A stretch of DNA of 50,355 nucleotides, from the NCBI RefSeq assembly GCF_002294725.1, contig NZ_NSFT01000024.1, forward strand, positions 1 through 50,355, in the 5' to 3' direction. The position numbers and the translations under genes are program-made. The DNA is from Mesorhizobium sp. WSM4313. GTDB lineage: Bacteria; Pseudomonadota; Alphaproteobacteria; Rhizobiales; Rhizobiaceae. The notes under the pieces are model-generated. The model made no database searches. It was not told the origin of the DNA and saw only the letters and a list, made by a program, of their open reading frames with translations. Of the stretch, positions 27,071 through 35,004 are shown one piece after another; positions within the stretch are counted from its first letter, which is position 1; every line of letters starts with the position of its first letter.

Positions 27071-29281
27071 ATGAGCGCACGCCAAAACAGCAGCCCGTTG
27101 ACCCGTCAGGTCACGCTGACCGTGCTGACGCTCGCCACTTTCGCTTTAGCCATCGTCGTGGGCTTCGGCTTCTACGCGACCAGCCAGGCCGATGATGCCT
27201 CGCTCGTACGACAAAAGATGTTCATCGCCGATGGTTTGAAGGACCAGATTGCGTCTGTTCAGCGGGAGCAGGAAAGCGTTTCGGTCTGGGATGACGCGAT
27301 CATCAATGTGAGGGCAGGCAACCAGACCTGGATCGAAGAGAATCTCAGTGTCTGGATGTACACCTATTATGGTCACAACCGGGTCTATATTCTCGACGCC
27401 GCCAATCATGCGATCCACGCCATGCGCGAGGGCAAGGTGGTCGACGCTTCCGCCTATGGCGAGGACCAGCCCACGCTTCTTCCAATCATCGAAAAACTGC
27501 GTCGCATGCTGGCTGGGCCGCCGCAGACCGATGCGTACGGCCAGCCTGCGAAGATGGTGGCCGAGGATCTGGTGTCCCTCGATGGCGCGCCAGCGATCGT
27601 CAGCGTCGCGCCGCTCCTGCCGAGCTCGGACAGGATCAGCCAGGCGCAAGGCACCGAATATCTGCATGTGTCGGTCGAATTCATCAATAACGCGGTGATC
27701 GGCAAGATCGCCGGAAAGTACCTGCTTGATGGCGCGCGGCTGGTGCCTTTGTCACAGCCGGCTGGCCCAGCCGCGGTGCCGCTGGTCGATTCGCGCGGCG
27801 TCATCCTCGGCTATATCGGCTGGGACCAGCTACGGCCCGGCCTTGCTCTGGTGCGCGAGATCGCTCCTGCCTTGGCGATCGCGCTGCTGTTGGCGGGCGG
27901 CGTGCTGGTATTCCTGTTGAGCAGGTTGCGTCGGGCCTCGACGGCGCTGCAGACCAGCCAGGACCAGGCGCAATATCTCGCCTTCCACGACACGCTCACC
28001 GGCCTCCCCAACCGGGCGCTGTTCGAGGACCGCTTGCGGCGCACGCTGCTGTTCGCCAGCAGGGACAAGACGCGCGTCGCGCTGCTCTATCTCGACCTCG
28101 ACCGCTTCAAGCATATCAACGACACGCTCGGCCATCCGGCCGGTGACGAGCTCGTGCGCCAGACGGCGGCGCGGCTCAAGCATACGATCCGCGAAGTCGA
28201 TACCGTCGCGCGGCTCGGCGGTGACGAATTCGCCGTCATCCTGCTTGACGTTCCCGACGTCGGAAGCGCCGAGGACATCGCCGAAAGGCTGCTCTTGAAG
28301 CTGCGTGAGCCGTTCCGGCTGATCGACGACCAGGTCTTCGTCAGCGCGAGCGTCGGCATCGCGCTGTCGTCTGGATCGGACACCGATGCGGACGAGCTGT
28401 TGCGCAAGGCCGACATCGCGCTTTACGAGGCCAAGAAGAACGGTCGTGGCTGTTACGAGCTGTTTGCCGGCGACATGGACGATCTCTTGTTGCGCAAGCG
28501 CAAGGTCGAATCGGAACTCCGCAAGGCGCTTGAGGGCGAAGGTGGCATCAAGCTCGCATATCAGCCGGTTTTCGCGGCCGACGGCCGCGCGATACTGGGG
28601 GCCGAAGCGCTGATCCGCTGGGGCCATGAAGTGCACGGCGCTTTGCCGGCGGCGCAATTCATCGCCATCGCCGAAGAGCGCGGCCTCATCGGCGATTTGG
28701 GCAAATGGGCGCTGGGCGAAGCCTGCCGCTTTGCCGCCGGGACCGAATTGCCCTGGATCGCGGTCAACATCTCGCCGATGCAGCTGCGTGACATCGGCTT
28801 TGCCGGACAGGTCGCCGATATCCTGAGCGAAACCGGGCTCGATCCCTGTCGCCTGCAGCTTGAGACCACCGAAAGCGTGCTGCTCGAGCACAATGATACG
28901 ATCGGCACGGTGATTGCCGCGCTGCGTCAATCCGGCATCTGCATCGTGCTCGACGATTTCGGCACCGGCTATTCCTCGCTGAGCTATCTGCGCCGCCAGG
29001 CGATCGACAAGTTGAAGATCGACCGCTCTTTCGTGCATCTGCTCGACGAGGACGAAAGCGCGCGCGCAATCGCCAAGACACTGATCGAGCTGGCGCAGGC
29101 GCTCAAGGTCGAGGTAACCGCGGAAGGCGTCGAGACCGATGCACAAAAGGCCTTGCTGGTCGGCATGGGCTGCCGCCAGTTGCAGGGCTATCTGCTGTCG
29201 CCACCGCTGGAGCCCGGCCAATTGCTTGCGCTGCCGGGTGTTTCACCTGCCGACCGGGAACGTTCCGCCGCTCGCGCCTGA
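27071..29281 (+). CDS. Membrane-bound GGDEF-EAL protein with CHASE4 sensor
   Basis: This is a 736-residue protein. TM1 (~15-38) and TM2 (~264-286) flank a periplasmic CHASE4-type sensor (DGLKDQIASVQREQESVSVWDD). A GGDEF domain follows with an intact active site (RLGGDEFAVIL, ~381-391) and then an EAL domain with intact motifs (GAEALIRWG, LQLETTES, LDDFGTGYSSLSYL, KIDRSFV, TAEGVET). It may both make and degrade cyclic di-GMP, controlled by an external ligand. A TTG start at 27038 is possible, but the ATG at 27071 with GGGGA five bases upstream is preferred. The downstream LysR gene is convergent and ends 2 bases away. Confidence 0.92.
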   Translation: MSARQNSSPLTRQVTLTVLTLATFALAIVVGFGFYATSQADDASLVRQKMFIADGLKDQIASVQREQESVSVWDDAIINVRAGNQTWIEENLSVWMYTYYGHNRVYILDAANHAIHAMREGKVVDASAYGEDQPTLLPIIEKLRRMLAGPPQTDAYGQPAKMVAEDLVSLDGAPAIVSVAPLLPSSDRISQAQGTEYLHVSVEFINNAVIGKIAGKYLLDGARLVPLSQPAGPAAVPLVDSRGVILGYIGWDQLRPGLALVREIAPALAIALLLAGGVLVFLLSRLRRASTALQTSQDQAQYLAFHDTLTGLPNRALFEDRLRRTLLFASRDKTRVALLYLDLDRFKHINDTLGHPAGDELVRQTAARLKHTIREVDTVARLGGDEFAVILLDVPDVGSAEDIAERLLLKLREPFRLIDDQVFVSASVGIALSSGSDTDADELLRKADIALYEAKKNGRGCYELFAGDMDDLLLRKRKVESELRKALEGEGGIKLAYQPVFAADGRAILGAEALIRWGHEVHGALPAAQFIAIAEERGLIGDLGKWALGEACRFAAGTELPWIAVNISPMQLRDIGFAGQVADILSETGLDPCRLQLETTESVLLEHNDTIGTVIAALRQSGICIVLDDFGTGYSSLSYLRRQAIDKLKIDRSFVHLLDEDESARAIAKTLIELAQALKVEVTAEGVETDAQKALLVGMGCRQLQGYLLSPPLEPGQLLALPGVSPADRERSAARA

Positions 29282-29283
29282 CT

Positions 29284-30240
29284 CTACCAGCCTGGCATGA
29301 TCTGGTTCGCCTTGACCCGCTTCATCTTGGCGAAGGCGAGGGCGGCGAAGTCCAAGCTTCCCGCCTCCTCGCTGAGGGGCACGGAAATGTTGTCGAGGCT
29401 TTCGGCGATGTGGCGGGCCAACGCGTCGACGATCTCCGGCTGCGAGGTCTGGCCGCGCATGATGCCGATGCGGCAGTCCGGCAACTGGCCGAAGCCGTCG
29501 GCCTCGCCGAGCACGCGCATGCCTGGCCGCAGCGCGCATTCCGGCAGCACCGAGACCGCCAGGCCGGAAAGCACGGCCGCGGTGATCACCGTGGCCGAGA
29601 AGCTGGAGAACAGCACGCGATACTCGCGGTTCTGCCGGTCGAGCACGTCGACCGCCGCGCGCCGCCAGATGCAGTTCGGCCGGCCGAACGCCATCGGCAG
29701 GGTTTCCTGTTCGTGAGTGGCATGGTTGGCGGACGTCACCCACAAAAGCGGCTCGCGCCGTACCACTTCCGACTGGCCGCGCGTATCGTTATGCGTCACC
29801 AGCGCCAGGTCGAGATTGCCGCGCTTGATGTGCTCGACCAGCCCCGGCGTCGGCTCGCAGACGACCGTCAGTTCGACGCGCGGGTTGGAGCGCGAGAAAC
29901 GCGCCATGATCTCGGGCAGGAAGCGATCGGCATAATCGTCCGGCGTGCCGATACGGATCGTGCCTTCGAGCCGCTGGTCGTCGAAGGCGGCCAAAGTCTC
30001 GCGGTTGAGATGGATCAGCCGCCGCGCGTAGGCAAGCAGCCTTTCGCCCTCCTCGGTCAGCTTGTTGGTGCGGCCGTCCTTTTCGAACAACGGCTTGCCG
30101 ATCCGCTCCTCCAGCCGCCGCATCTGCATCGACACTGCCGACTGTGTCCGATGCACCTCCTCGGCCGCGCGGGTGAAGCTGCCGGTGTCGGCGATCGAGA
30201 TGAAGGTTTGCAACTGATCGAGGTCGAGCGGCGCTTTCAT
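29284..30240 (-). CDS. LysR-family transcriptional regulator
   Basis: This 318-residue LTTR has a winged helix-turn-helix at 1-65 (LDQLQTFISIADTGSFTRAAEEVHRTQSAVSMQMRRLEERIG in parts) and a periplasmic-binding-like effector domain (GTIRIGTPDDYADRFLPEIM; LDLALVTHND). Effector identity is unknown. It diverges from a DUF1127 gene, an arrangement often seen in rhizobia. The gap holds a perfect GATTAA-N14-TTAATC inverted repeat that could be its binding site. Confidence 0.9.
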   Translation of the reverse strand: MKAPLDLDQLQTFISIADTGSFTRAAEEVHRTQSAVSMQMRRLEERIGKPLFEKDGRTNKLTEEGERLLAYARRLIHLNRETLAAFDDQRLEGTIRIGTPDDYADRFLPEIMARFSRSNPRVELTVVCEPTPGLVEHIKRGNLDLALVTHNDTRGQSEVVRREPLLWVTSANHATHEQETLPMAFGRPNCIWRRAAVDVLDRQNREYRVLFSSFSATVITAAVLSGLAVSVLPECALRPGMRVLGEADGFGQLPDCRIGIMRGQTSQPEIVDALARHIAESLDNISVPLSEEAGSLDFAALAFAKMKRVKANQIMPGW

Positions 30241-30272
30241 CGGTCCAACCTATCATTGATGTTGATGCTACA

Positions 30273-30298
30273 GATTAAAAACATTCGTTGGATTAATC
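30273..30298. promoter_or_regulatory. Inverted repeat GATTAA-N14-TTAATC, candidate LysR box
   Basis: Perfect 6-bp arms lie in the LysR/DUF1127 divergent gap, 33 bases upstream of the lysR start. Position and dyad symmetry suit a LysR-type autoregulatory site. The rest of the gap shows no clear -35/-10 pair. Confidence 0.4.
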
Positions 30299-30422
30299 AA
30301 TCTCGCGATGGCAAATTGGCATTGTCCACATGACAGCATGTGAATGGAAACCGGAACGGCGCTTCTCCCAAGGCGCCGATCGCCTGGTTTCGTCCGCTCG
30401 ACTCCTGGAAGGAGAGACTGAC

Positions 30423-30713
30423 ATGACCACGATTGAATTCGCTTCCGAGACCCCGCGCATCACCACGCGTCCGGCCGTTGCGACGCGCGTGCTCAATGCT
30501 CTCGCCAACGCCTATGTCGCCTGGAAAAACCGCCGTGCCTTCTATCGCCTGGGCGAGATGTCGGACGCCGAGCTTGCCGATATCGGCCTGACGCGCTCCG
30601 ACCTTCATGTCGCCGTCGCCGTGCCCTTCGGGCGCGATCCGACGGTGAAGCTGCGCGCCATCGCCAGCGAGCGCGCCGACACGATCGAGGATCTTGCTCG
30701 TCGGGTGGCCTGA
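30423..30713 (+). CDS. DUF1127 small protein
   Basis: This 96-residue protein has the DUF1127 arginine-rich motif in its middle: WKNRRAFYRLGEMSDAELADIGLTRSDL. A ~45-residue polar leader and a ~25-residue tail surround it, so it belongs to the longer DUF1127 class. Members in alphaproteobacteria bind RNA or affect RNA turnover and stress/nutrient responses. The frame opens at 30330, but the ATG at 30423 has AGGAGA eight bases upstream and is chosen. Two C-rich-loop hairpins follow, an association known from CcaF1 and the CcsR sRNAs in Rhodobacter. Confidence 0.88.
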   Translation: MTTIEFASETPRITTRPAVATRVLNALANAYVAWKNRRAFYRLGEMSDAELADIGLTRSDLHVAVAVPFGRDPTVKLRAIASERADTIEDLARRVA

Positions 30714-30780
30714 ACGGCCGCATTGCCCGGAATTTCCGGTCGCGTTGAACCTTTTCACGGCTCGGCGCGACCAAGTTTCA

Positions 30781-30864
30781 TGCAGGCTCCCACACTCCCT
30801 GCCGGTTCCCCGCCGGCCAGCCTGCACATTGCCCGGTTCCTCCCCCAGGACCGGGCATTTTTTT
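30781..30864 (+). ncRNA. C-rich-loop hairpins downstream of DUF1127 (possible 3'-derived sRNA)
   Basis: Hairpin 1: TGCAGGCT (30781-30788) pairs with AGCCTGCA (30819-30826), enclosing GCCGG/CCGGC with a TTCCCCG loop and a CCCACACTCCC bulge. Hairpin 2 is the terminator, with CCTCCCCCAGG at its apex. The loops resemble a degenerate form of the CCUCCUCCC motif of DUF1127-linked sRNAs. Whether it is processed from the mRNA or has its own promoter cannot be seen. Confidence 0.5.
30830..30864 (+). terminator. Intrinsic terminator of the DUF1127 transcript
   Basis: TGCCCGGT (30830-30837) pairs with ACCGGGCA, extended by CCT/AGG around one bulged T, with a C-rich loop, followed by seven T residues. 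Confidence 0.92.
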
Positions 30865-30898
30865 GACCGCGCCTCTCTCTGGGAGGCGTCTCAGGGGA

Positions 30899-31123
30899 TC
30901 AGGCGAAAGCCAATTTTCTCGACGGTCTTGGCACTGACCGGCCAAGTTCATGCGCAGCTTCTATCCAAGCCGCGATGGCCTCCTGAACATTCGCGATGGC
31001 CTCTTCGGGAGTTTCGCCATCGCTCATGCAGCCGGGAAGATCCGGGACATAAGCGGAGAACCCGCCACCGTCCTCAATCGAGAGTGGTGCGATGACGACA
31101 GGATATTCAAGCTTGTCCGTCAT
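30899..31123 (-). CDS. hicB: HicB-family antitoxin
   Basis: This 74-residue protein has the partial RNase H-like HicB fold: YPVVIAPLSIEDGGGFSAYVPDLPGCMSDGETPEEAIANVQEAI. It ends in a basic tail without an obvious DNA-binding domain, the short HicB form. It would bind and neutralise HicA. Its ATG lies within the end of hicA (17-base overlap), so the pair is translationally coupled in toxin-first order. Confidence 0.9.
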   Translation of the reverse strand: MTDKLEYPVVIAPLSIEDGGGFSAYVPDLPGCMSDGETPEEAIANVQEAIAAWIEAAHELGRSVPRPSRKLAFA

Positions 31124-31358
31124 GCTTTTTTGCCTCGTCGATAAAGGACACGAGTTTTCGAATATATACGGGCTTGATCGGGCGTTTGAAAGGCACCGTC
31201 AAAATGTCAGCCATTGCCGTGTGGTAGATTTTGTAATGCGAACCGCCCGATCTCGGCGGCACGCATTGAATGCCGGCCTCGTCGCAAACTGCCTTAACAT
31301 CTCGCATCGACCAGTCGCCGCGGGGATTGCGGCGCATTTGTTCGAGTCTCTTGCTCAC
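31107..31358 (-). CDS. hicA: HicA-family toxin (mRNA interferase)
   Basis: The 83-residue product, from the GTG at 31358, has the HicA double-stranded RNA-binding-like fold: MRDVKAVCDEAGIQC, then GGSHYKIYH with the catalytic His, then LTVPFKRPIKPVYIRKLVSFI. HicA toxins cleave mRNA on the ribosome. The frame is open much further upstream, but that part is a shadow of the DUF937 gene. GTG gives the VSKRLEQMRRNP start seen in this subgroup; an ATG at residue 8 is an alternative. It lies 28 bases after the DUF937 gene. Confidence 0.85.
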   Translation of the reverse strand: MSKRLEQMRRNPRGDWSMRDVKAVCDEAGIQCVPPRSGGSHYKIYHTAMADILTVPFKRPIKPVYIRKLVSFIDEAKKHDGQA

Positions 31359-31386
31359 GAAAGTCGTTCCGGGGGCGTTCGATAAC

Positions 31387-32385
31387 TCACCGCCGGTCCA
31401 TGTCGCGCTTGAACTGGTCGAAGATCGTCCCGACGCTCTTCTCATATTCGTCGCGCTGCCGGGCACCGGTCTCGAACATCTTGCCGAAGATGTCGTCGAA
31501 CGGGTTTCGCGGCCGGCCGCTCGGATTGGTTTGCGGCTGTTGCGGCGCGCTCTGCTGCGGCTGCGGCGCCGGTTGTCCCCCAGGCATGCCGAAACCGCCG
31601 CCGCCCTGGCGCAGCATCTCCTCGAAGATCTTGCCCAGCGGGTTGTCGCCATAGGGACTTTGCGGCTGCTGTGGTTGAGTCTGCTGCGGCTGCTGCGTCG
31701 CGCCGCCGCCGAACATATCCTGCAGCACCTTCCCGAGCGGGTTTTCGCCGTACGGACTGGGGGCCTGCTGGGGCTGACTTTGCGGCAGCTGCGTGCCGCC
31801 GCCGAACATGTCCTGCAGCACCTTGCCGAGCGGGTTCTCGCCATAGGGCGCCGGCTGCGGTGCCGGCGTGAGGCCGCCCTGGCGCATCATCTGCTCGATG
31901 ATCTCGCCAAGCGGATTGCCGCTGCCGCCGAAGCCGGCGGCCTGCATCTGCCCCCCACTCAATTGATTGTTGGTCTGTTTGAACAGCCCGCCCATCATCA
32001 TCGAAGCCATGGCCGGCAGCATCTGCTGCAGCACCTGCTGGCTCAAGCCCGTCGCCTGCGCGGCCTGGGCTGCCACGGCGCGCGACAAATCCTTCGAGCC
32101 GAACAGATGGCCGAGAATGCCGTTGCCCTCATCGATGCCTTGCGGCGAAAAGGCCCTCGTGGCGTCCTCGAAATACTTGGCGTGCTGGCCGCTCGCCATT
32201 GCCGTCATGAACGCGCCCATCCCGTAGGGATCGGCGGTGTTGCGCTGCAGCCCTTGCGAGAATGCCGGCAGCAGCGCCTGCACCGCGGCCTGCGTCTGCT
32301 GCATCGAAAGCCCATATTGCTGTGCCAGCGCCTGCATGCCGGCGCCGTTCTGGGCCTGGGCGAAAATGTCGAACAGGGAAGGCAT
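31387..32385 (-). CDS. DUF937 protein with tandem NPLGxxxxxM motifs
   Basis: This is a 332-residue protein. Residues 1-135 match DUF937: SLFDIFAQAQNGAGMQALAQ, then QQTQAAVQALLPAFSQGL, then NGILGHLFGSKDLSRAVAAQ. The rest is Gln/Pro/Gly-rich and holds five copies of a short amphipathic motif, N-P-(L/F)-(G/D)-x-(I/V)-(I/L/F)-x-x-M: near 157, 184, 215, 248 and 294. Two are virtually identical (PYGENPLGKVLQDMFGGG). The function of DUF937 is unknown. The repeats suggest multivalent binding or membrane contact. HicAB follows on the same strand. There is no signal peptide. Confidence 0.8.
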   Translation of the reverse strand: MPSLFDIFAQAQNGAGMQALAQQYGLSMQQTQAAVQALLPAFSQGLQRNTADPYGMGAFMTAMASGQHAKYFEDATRAFSPQGIDEGNGILGHLFGSKDLSRAVAAQAAQATGLSQQVLQQMLPAMASMMMGGLFKQTNNQLSGGQMQAAGFGGSGNPLGEIIEQMMRQGGLTPAPQPAPYGENPLGKVLQDMFGGGTQLPQSQPQQAPSPYGENPLGKVLQDMFGGGATQQPQQTQPQQPQSPYGDNPLGKIFEEMLRQGGGGFGMPGGQPAPQPQQSAPQQPQTNPSGRPRNPFDDIFGKMFETGARQRDEYEKSVGTIFDQFKRDMDRR

Positions 32386-32487
32386 TTGGGTTCTCCTCCG
32401 AGAATATCCTCATCGGAGAGCCTAGTTCGTTTCCATCACCGATTGAAGCGGCTTTTGGCGCCCAACCGCTCGGCGCATGCCGGACGG

Positions 32488-33861
32488 TTAATACGCATAT
32501 TCCATGAACACCGGCTCGATCGAGCCGCCCCAGCGCGTGTGGTAGGCCGACAGCATCTCCTCGGCGCTGGTGGTGCCGCGGGCGACCACTTCGTCGAGTG
32601 TATTGAGAAACGACGTCTCGTCATAGCCGTCGCGGTTCTTCTTGGCCCGATTCTTCAGGCCCATGCGCGAGATGGCGAGCACGTCGCGGGCGACGTCGCG
32701 CAAGGTGGCGTTGCGGAACGGCGCCGCGATGCCTTGTTCCGGCACGGCGTTGCGCATCGCCAGCGCTTCCTCGTAGGTCCAGCTCGCGGTCAGCGTCTCG
32801 GCGGCGTCAAGCGCCTGCTCGTCGTAAAGCAGCCCGACCCAGAAGGCGGGCAGGGCGCAGATGCGCCGCCATGGCCCGCCGTCGGCGCCGCGCATTTCGA
32901 GGAAACGCTTCAGGCGCACGTCGGGGAACAGGGTCGAGAGATGATTTGCCCAGTCGCCCATCGTCGGCAGGCCGTCAGGGAGTTCATTGCGGGCAGCGCC
33001 CGCCATGAACTGTCGGAACGTATAGCGCGTCATGTCGTGATAGTGGCCGTCGCGGATGACGAAATACATCGGCACGTCGAGTGCCCATTCGACATAGTCG
33101 GCGAAGCCGAAATCGGGCGAGAAGCAGAATTCGAGCATGCCGGAGCGCTGGTTGTCGGTGTCGCGCCAGATGTCGCCGCGCCAGCTCTGCAGGCCGTTCG
33201 GCCGGCTCTCGGTGAAGGGCGAGTTGGCAAACAGCGCCGTCGACAGCGGCTGCAGCTTCAGCGACACCTGCATCTTGCGGCGCATGTCGGCTTCGCTCTC
33301 GAAGTCGAGATTCACCTGGATCGTGCAGGTGCGGTACATCATGTCGAGGCCCTTGGTGCCGACCTTCGGCATGTAGCGCGTCATGATCTCGTAGCGCGAC
33401 TTCGGCATTTTCGGCGTATCGGCCAGCGACCATTTCGGGCTGCCGCCGAGGCCGAGGAAGCGGATGCCGAGCGGCTCGGCGATCTCGCGCACCTGCGCCA
33501 GATGCGCATTGCCCTCGCGGCAGGTCTGGTGGATCGATTCCAACGGCGCACCGGAAAGCTCGAACTGGCCGCCGGGCTCCAGCGAGATCGCGCCCTGGCC
33601 GGTCGGCTCGACCAGGCCGATGATACGGCCGGCATCCATGATCGGATCCCAGCCGAGTTTTTCGCGCATTCCCTCGAGGATGGCGCGGATGCCGCGCTCG
33701 CCGCCATAGGGCACCGGCGCGTTGCCGTCGACATAGAAGGGGAACTTCTCATGCTCGGTGCCGATGCGCCATTTGTCGCGCGGCTTGTTGCCGTCGGCCA
33801 GATAGCCGACAAGTTCGTCGACGCCTTCGATGAGCTGGGTATCGGTTGTGTCGCGCGCCAT
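32488..33861 (-). CDS. gshA: Glutamate-cysteine ligase
   Basis: This 457-residue enzyme is of the alphaproteobacterial/plant type, making gamma-glutamylcysteine from glutamate, cysteine and ATP, the first step of glutathione synthesis. Signatures include KWRIGTEHEKFPF (~35), EGMREKLGWDPIMD, GGQFELSGAPLESIHQTC, MYRTCTIQVNLDF and LPAFWVGLLYDEQALDAA. The ATG at 33861 with GGAGGG eight bases upstream is better than the upstream ATG at 33885. It lies downstream of rsmE on the same strand, a pairing common in rhizobia. A long palindromic repeat sits in the gap and may separate their expression. Confidence 0.93.
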   Translation of the reverse strand: MARDTTDTQLIEGVDELVGYLADGNKPRDKWRIGTEHEKFPFYVDGNAPVPYGGERGIRAILEGMREKLGWDPIMDAGRIIGLVEPTGQGAISLEPGGQFELSGAPLESIHQTCREGNAHLAQVREIAEPLGIRFLGLGGSPKWSLADTPKMPKSRYEIMTRYMPKVGTKGLDMMYRTCTIQVNLDFESEADMRRKMQVSLKLQPLSTALFANSPFTESRPNGLQSWRGDIWRDTDNQRSGMLEFCFSPDFGFADYVEWALDVPMYFVIRDGHYHDMTRYTFRQFMAGAARNELPDGLPTMGDWANHLSTLFPDVRLKRFLEMRGADGGPWRRICALPAFWVGLLYDEQALDAAETLTASWTYEEALAMRNAVPEQGIAAPFRNATLRDVARDVLAISRMGLKNRAKKNRDGYDETSFLNTLDEVVARGTTSAEEMLSAYHTRWGGSIEPVFMEYAY

Positions 33862-33979
33862 TAAAAAGCCCTCCGCAGCCATCAACTGGCCGCCGGGCGC
33901 TAGATGGACGAAATGTCAGTAGCCGATCAAGCGAAAAATCCTGAGCCACAGCTCAACTGGATTTGATCTGCATGGCTTA

Positions 33980-34129
33980 CCTTCCCTTCTCCCCCTTGTG
34001 GGAGAAGGTGGATCGGCGCGTAGCGCCGAGACGGATGAGGGGTGTTCCAGCGGAGTGAGAGGCGGGTGTCTTCTGGAACACCCCTCATCAGTCGCCTTCG
34101 GCGACACCTTCTCGCAAAAGGGAAGAAGG
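33980..34129. repeat. Long imperfect palindromic repeat (CTTCTCCC...GGTGTTCCAGC family), copy A
   Basis: The element runs from CCTTCTCCC...GGGAGAAGG through GATGAGGGGTGTTCCAGCGGAG to CTGGAACACCCCTCATCAG and ends in a near-complement of its start. A closely related copy is at 49303-49456 and a truncated piece at 50212-50230. It would fold into a long hairpin when transcribed. Confidence 0.85.
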
Positions 34130-34136
34130 CAACGTC

Positions 34137-34871
34137 CTACCAGTCGCCGATCGTTGCCTGGGTCACGGCCAATGCCGCCACCGCCGCGGTGTCGGCGCGC
34201 AGGATGCGCGGCCCGAGCGGGATGGCGGTGACGAATGGCAGGGCCCTCAGCATCTTGCGCTCGTCCTCGGAAAACCCGCCCTCAGGTCCGACCAGAAGCG
34301 CAAGTTTCTTCTCGTTTACCGCCTGCAGGGCCGGCAGCGGATTGTTGGTCGAGGCATCCTCGTCGCAGAAGATCAGCCGCCGCTCCTGGTCCCAACTGGC
34401 GAGCAGCCGTTCCAGCTTCTCCGCTTCGCGCACCTCAGGCACTGCCAGGATGCCGCATTGCTCGGCCGCCTCGACGACATTAGCGCGCAGCCGTTCGATG
34501 CCGGGCTTCGCCACCTGCGTGTGCTGGGTGATGACAGGCTGCAGTATGCCTGCGCCCATCTCGACCGCTTTCTGCACAAGGTAATCGAGCCGGCCCTGCT
34601 TCAGCGGCGCAAAGCAATAGACGAGGTCCGGCAGCGGCGGCTGCGGCCGCTGCAGTTCCAGCACCTTCAGCCGGACCGCCTTCTTGGACTTTGCAGCGAC
34701 CGACGCCGACCATTCGCCGTCGCGGCCGTTGAAAAGCAGCACCTCGGCGCCTTCGCCGAGCCGCAGCACATGGGCGAGATAATGGCTCTGCTGCTGTCCG
34801 GCGTCGAATTCGAGGCCGGGTCCGAGATCGTCAGGCACAAACAGCCGCTGCATTTTGTAATTGGCGCGCAT
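34137..34871 (-). CDS. rsmE: 16S rRNA m3U1498 methyltransferase RsmE
   Basis: This 244-residue SPOUT-family methyltransferase has an N-terminal PUA-like part (MQRLFVPDDLGPG; HYLAHVLRLGEGAEVLLFNG) and a C-terminal knot (LALLVGPEGGFSEDE and LGPRILRADTAAVAALAV) that binds SAM. It methylates U1498 of 16S rRNA in the 30S subunit. The start could be the ATG at 34871 or the one six codons later; neither has a good Shine-Dalgarno. A palindromic repeat lies immediately upstream. Confidence 0.94.
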   Translation of the reverse strand: MRANYKMQRLFVPDDLGPGLEFDAGQQQSHYLAHVLRLGEGAEVLLFNGRDGEWSASVAAKSKKAVRLKVLELQRPQPPLPDLVYCFAPLKQGRLDYLVQKAVEMGAGILQPVITQHTQVAKPGIERLRANVVEAAEQCGILAVPEVREAEKLERLLASWDQERRLIFCDEDASTNNPLPALQAVNEKKLALLVGPEGGFSEDERKMLRALPFVTAIPLGPRILRADTAAVAALAVTQATIGDW

Positions 34872-34879
34872 GGCTCAAA

Positions 34880-34946
34880 CAGGTTCCGCAAAAGTGTCCC
34901 GCGGTTTTGCGATCAGAACCTGCGAAAAACAAGGGAATCTAAGCAG
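34880..34946. repeat. Palindromic intergenic repeat, second copy of the CAAAAGTG...GCGGTTTTG family
   Basis: CAGGTTC...GAACCTG outer arms (34880-34922) enclose GCAAAAGTGTCCCGCGGTTTTGC, the same core as at 9659-9707. An AAAACAA...AAGCAG tail follows to about 34946. The outer arms differ from the first copy but still complement each other, a sign of conserved structure. Confidence 0.75.
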
Positions 34947-35004
34947 ATAATCGTGGGACATCCCACGGATATCTGCTTGGCGATGAGCGAGGCCGGCTGC
35001 GGCG

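Noticed and set aside
31359..31844. N-terminal extension of HicA
   Set aside because: It is the Arg/Ser-rich shadow of the DUF937 gene; HicA proteins are about 60-90 residues.
31270..33864. 864-residue plus-strand ORF
   Set aside because: Antisense shadow of the DUF937 and gshA genes; composition is the Arg/Ala/His-rich pattern typical of reversed high-G+C coding DNA.
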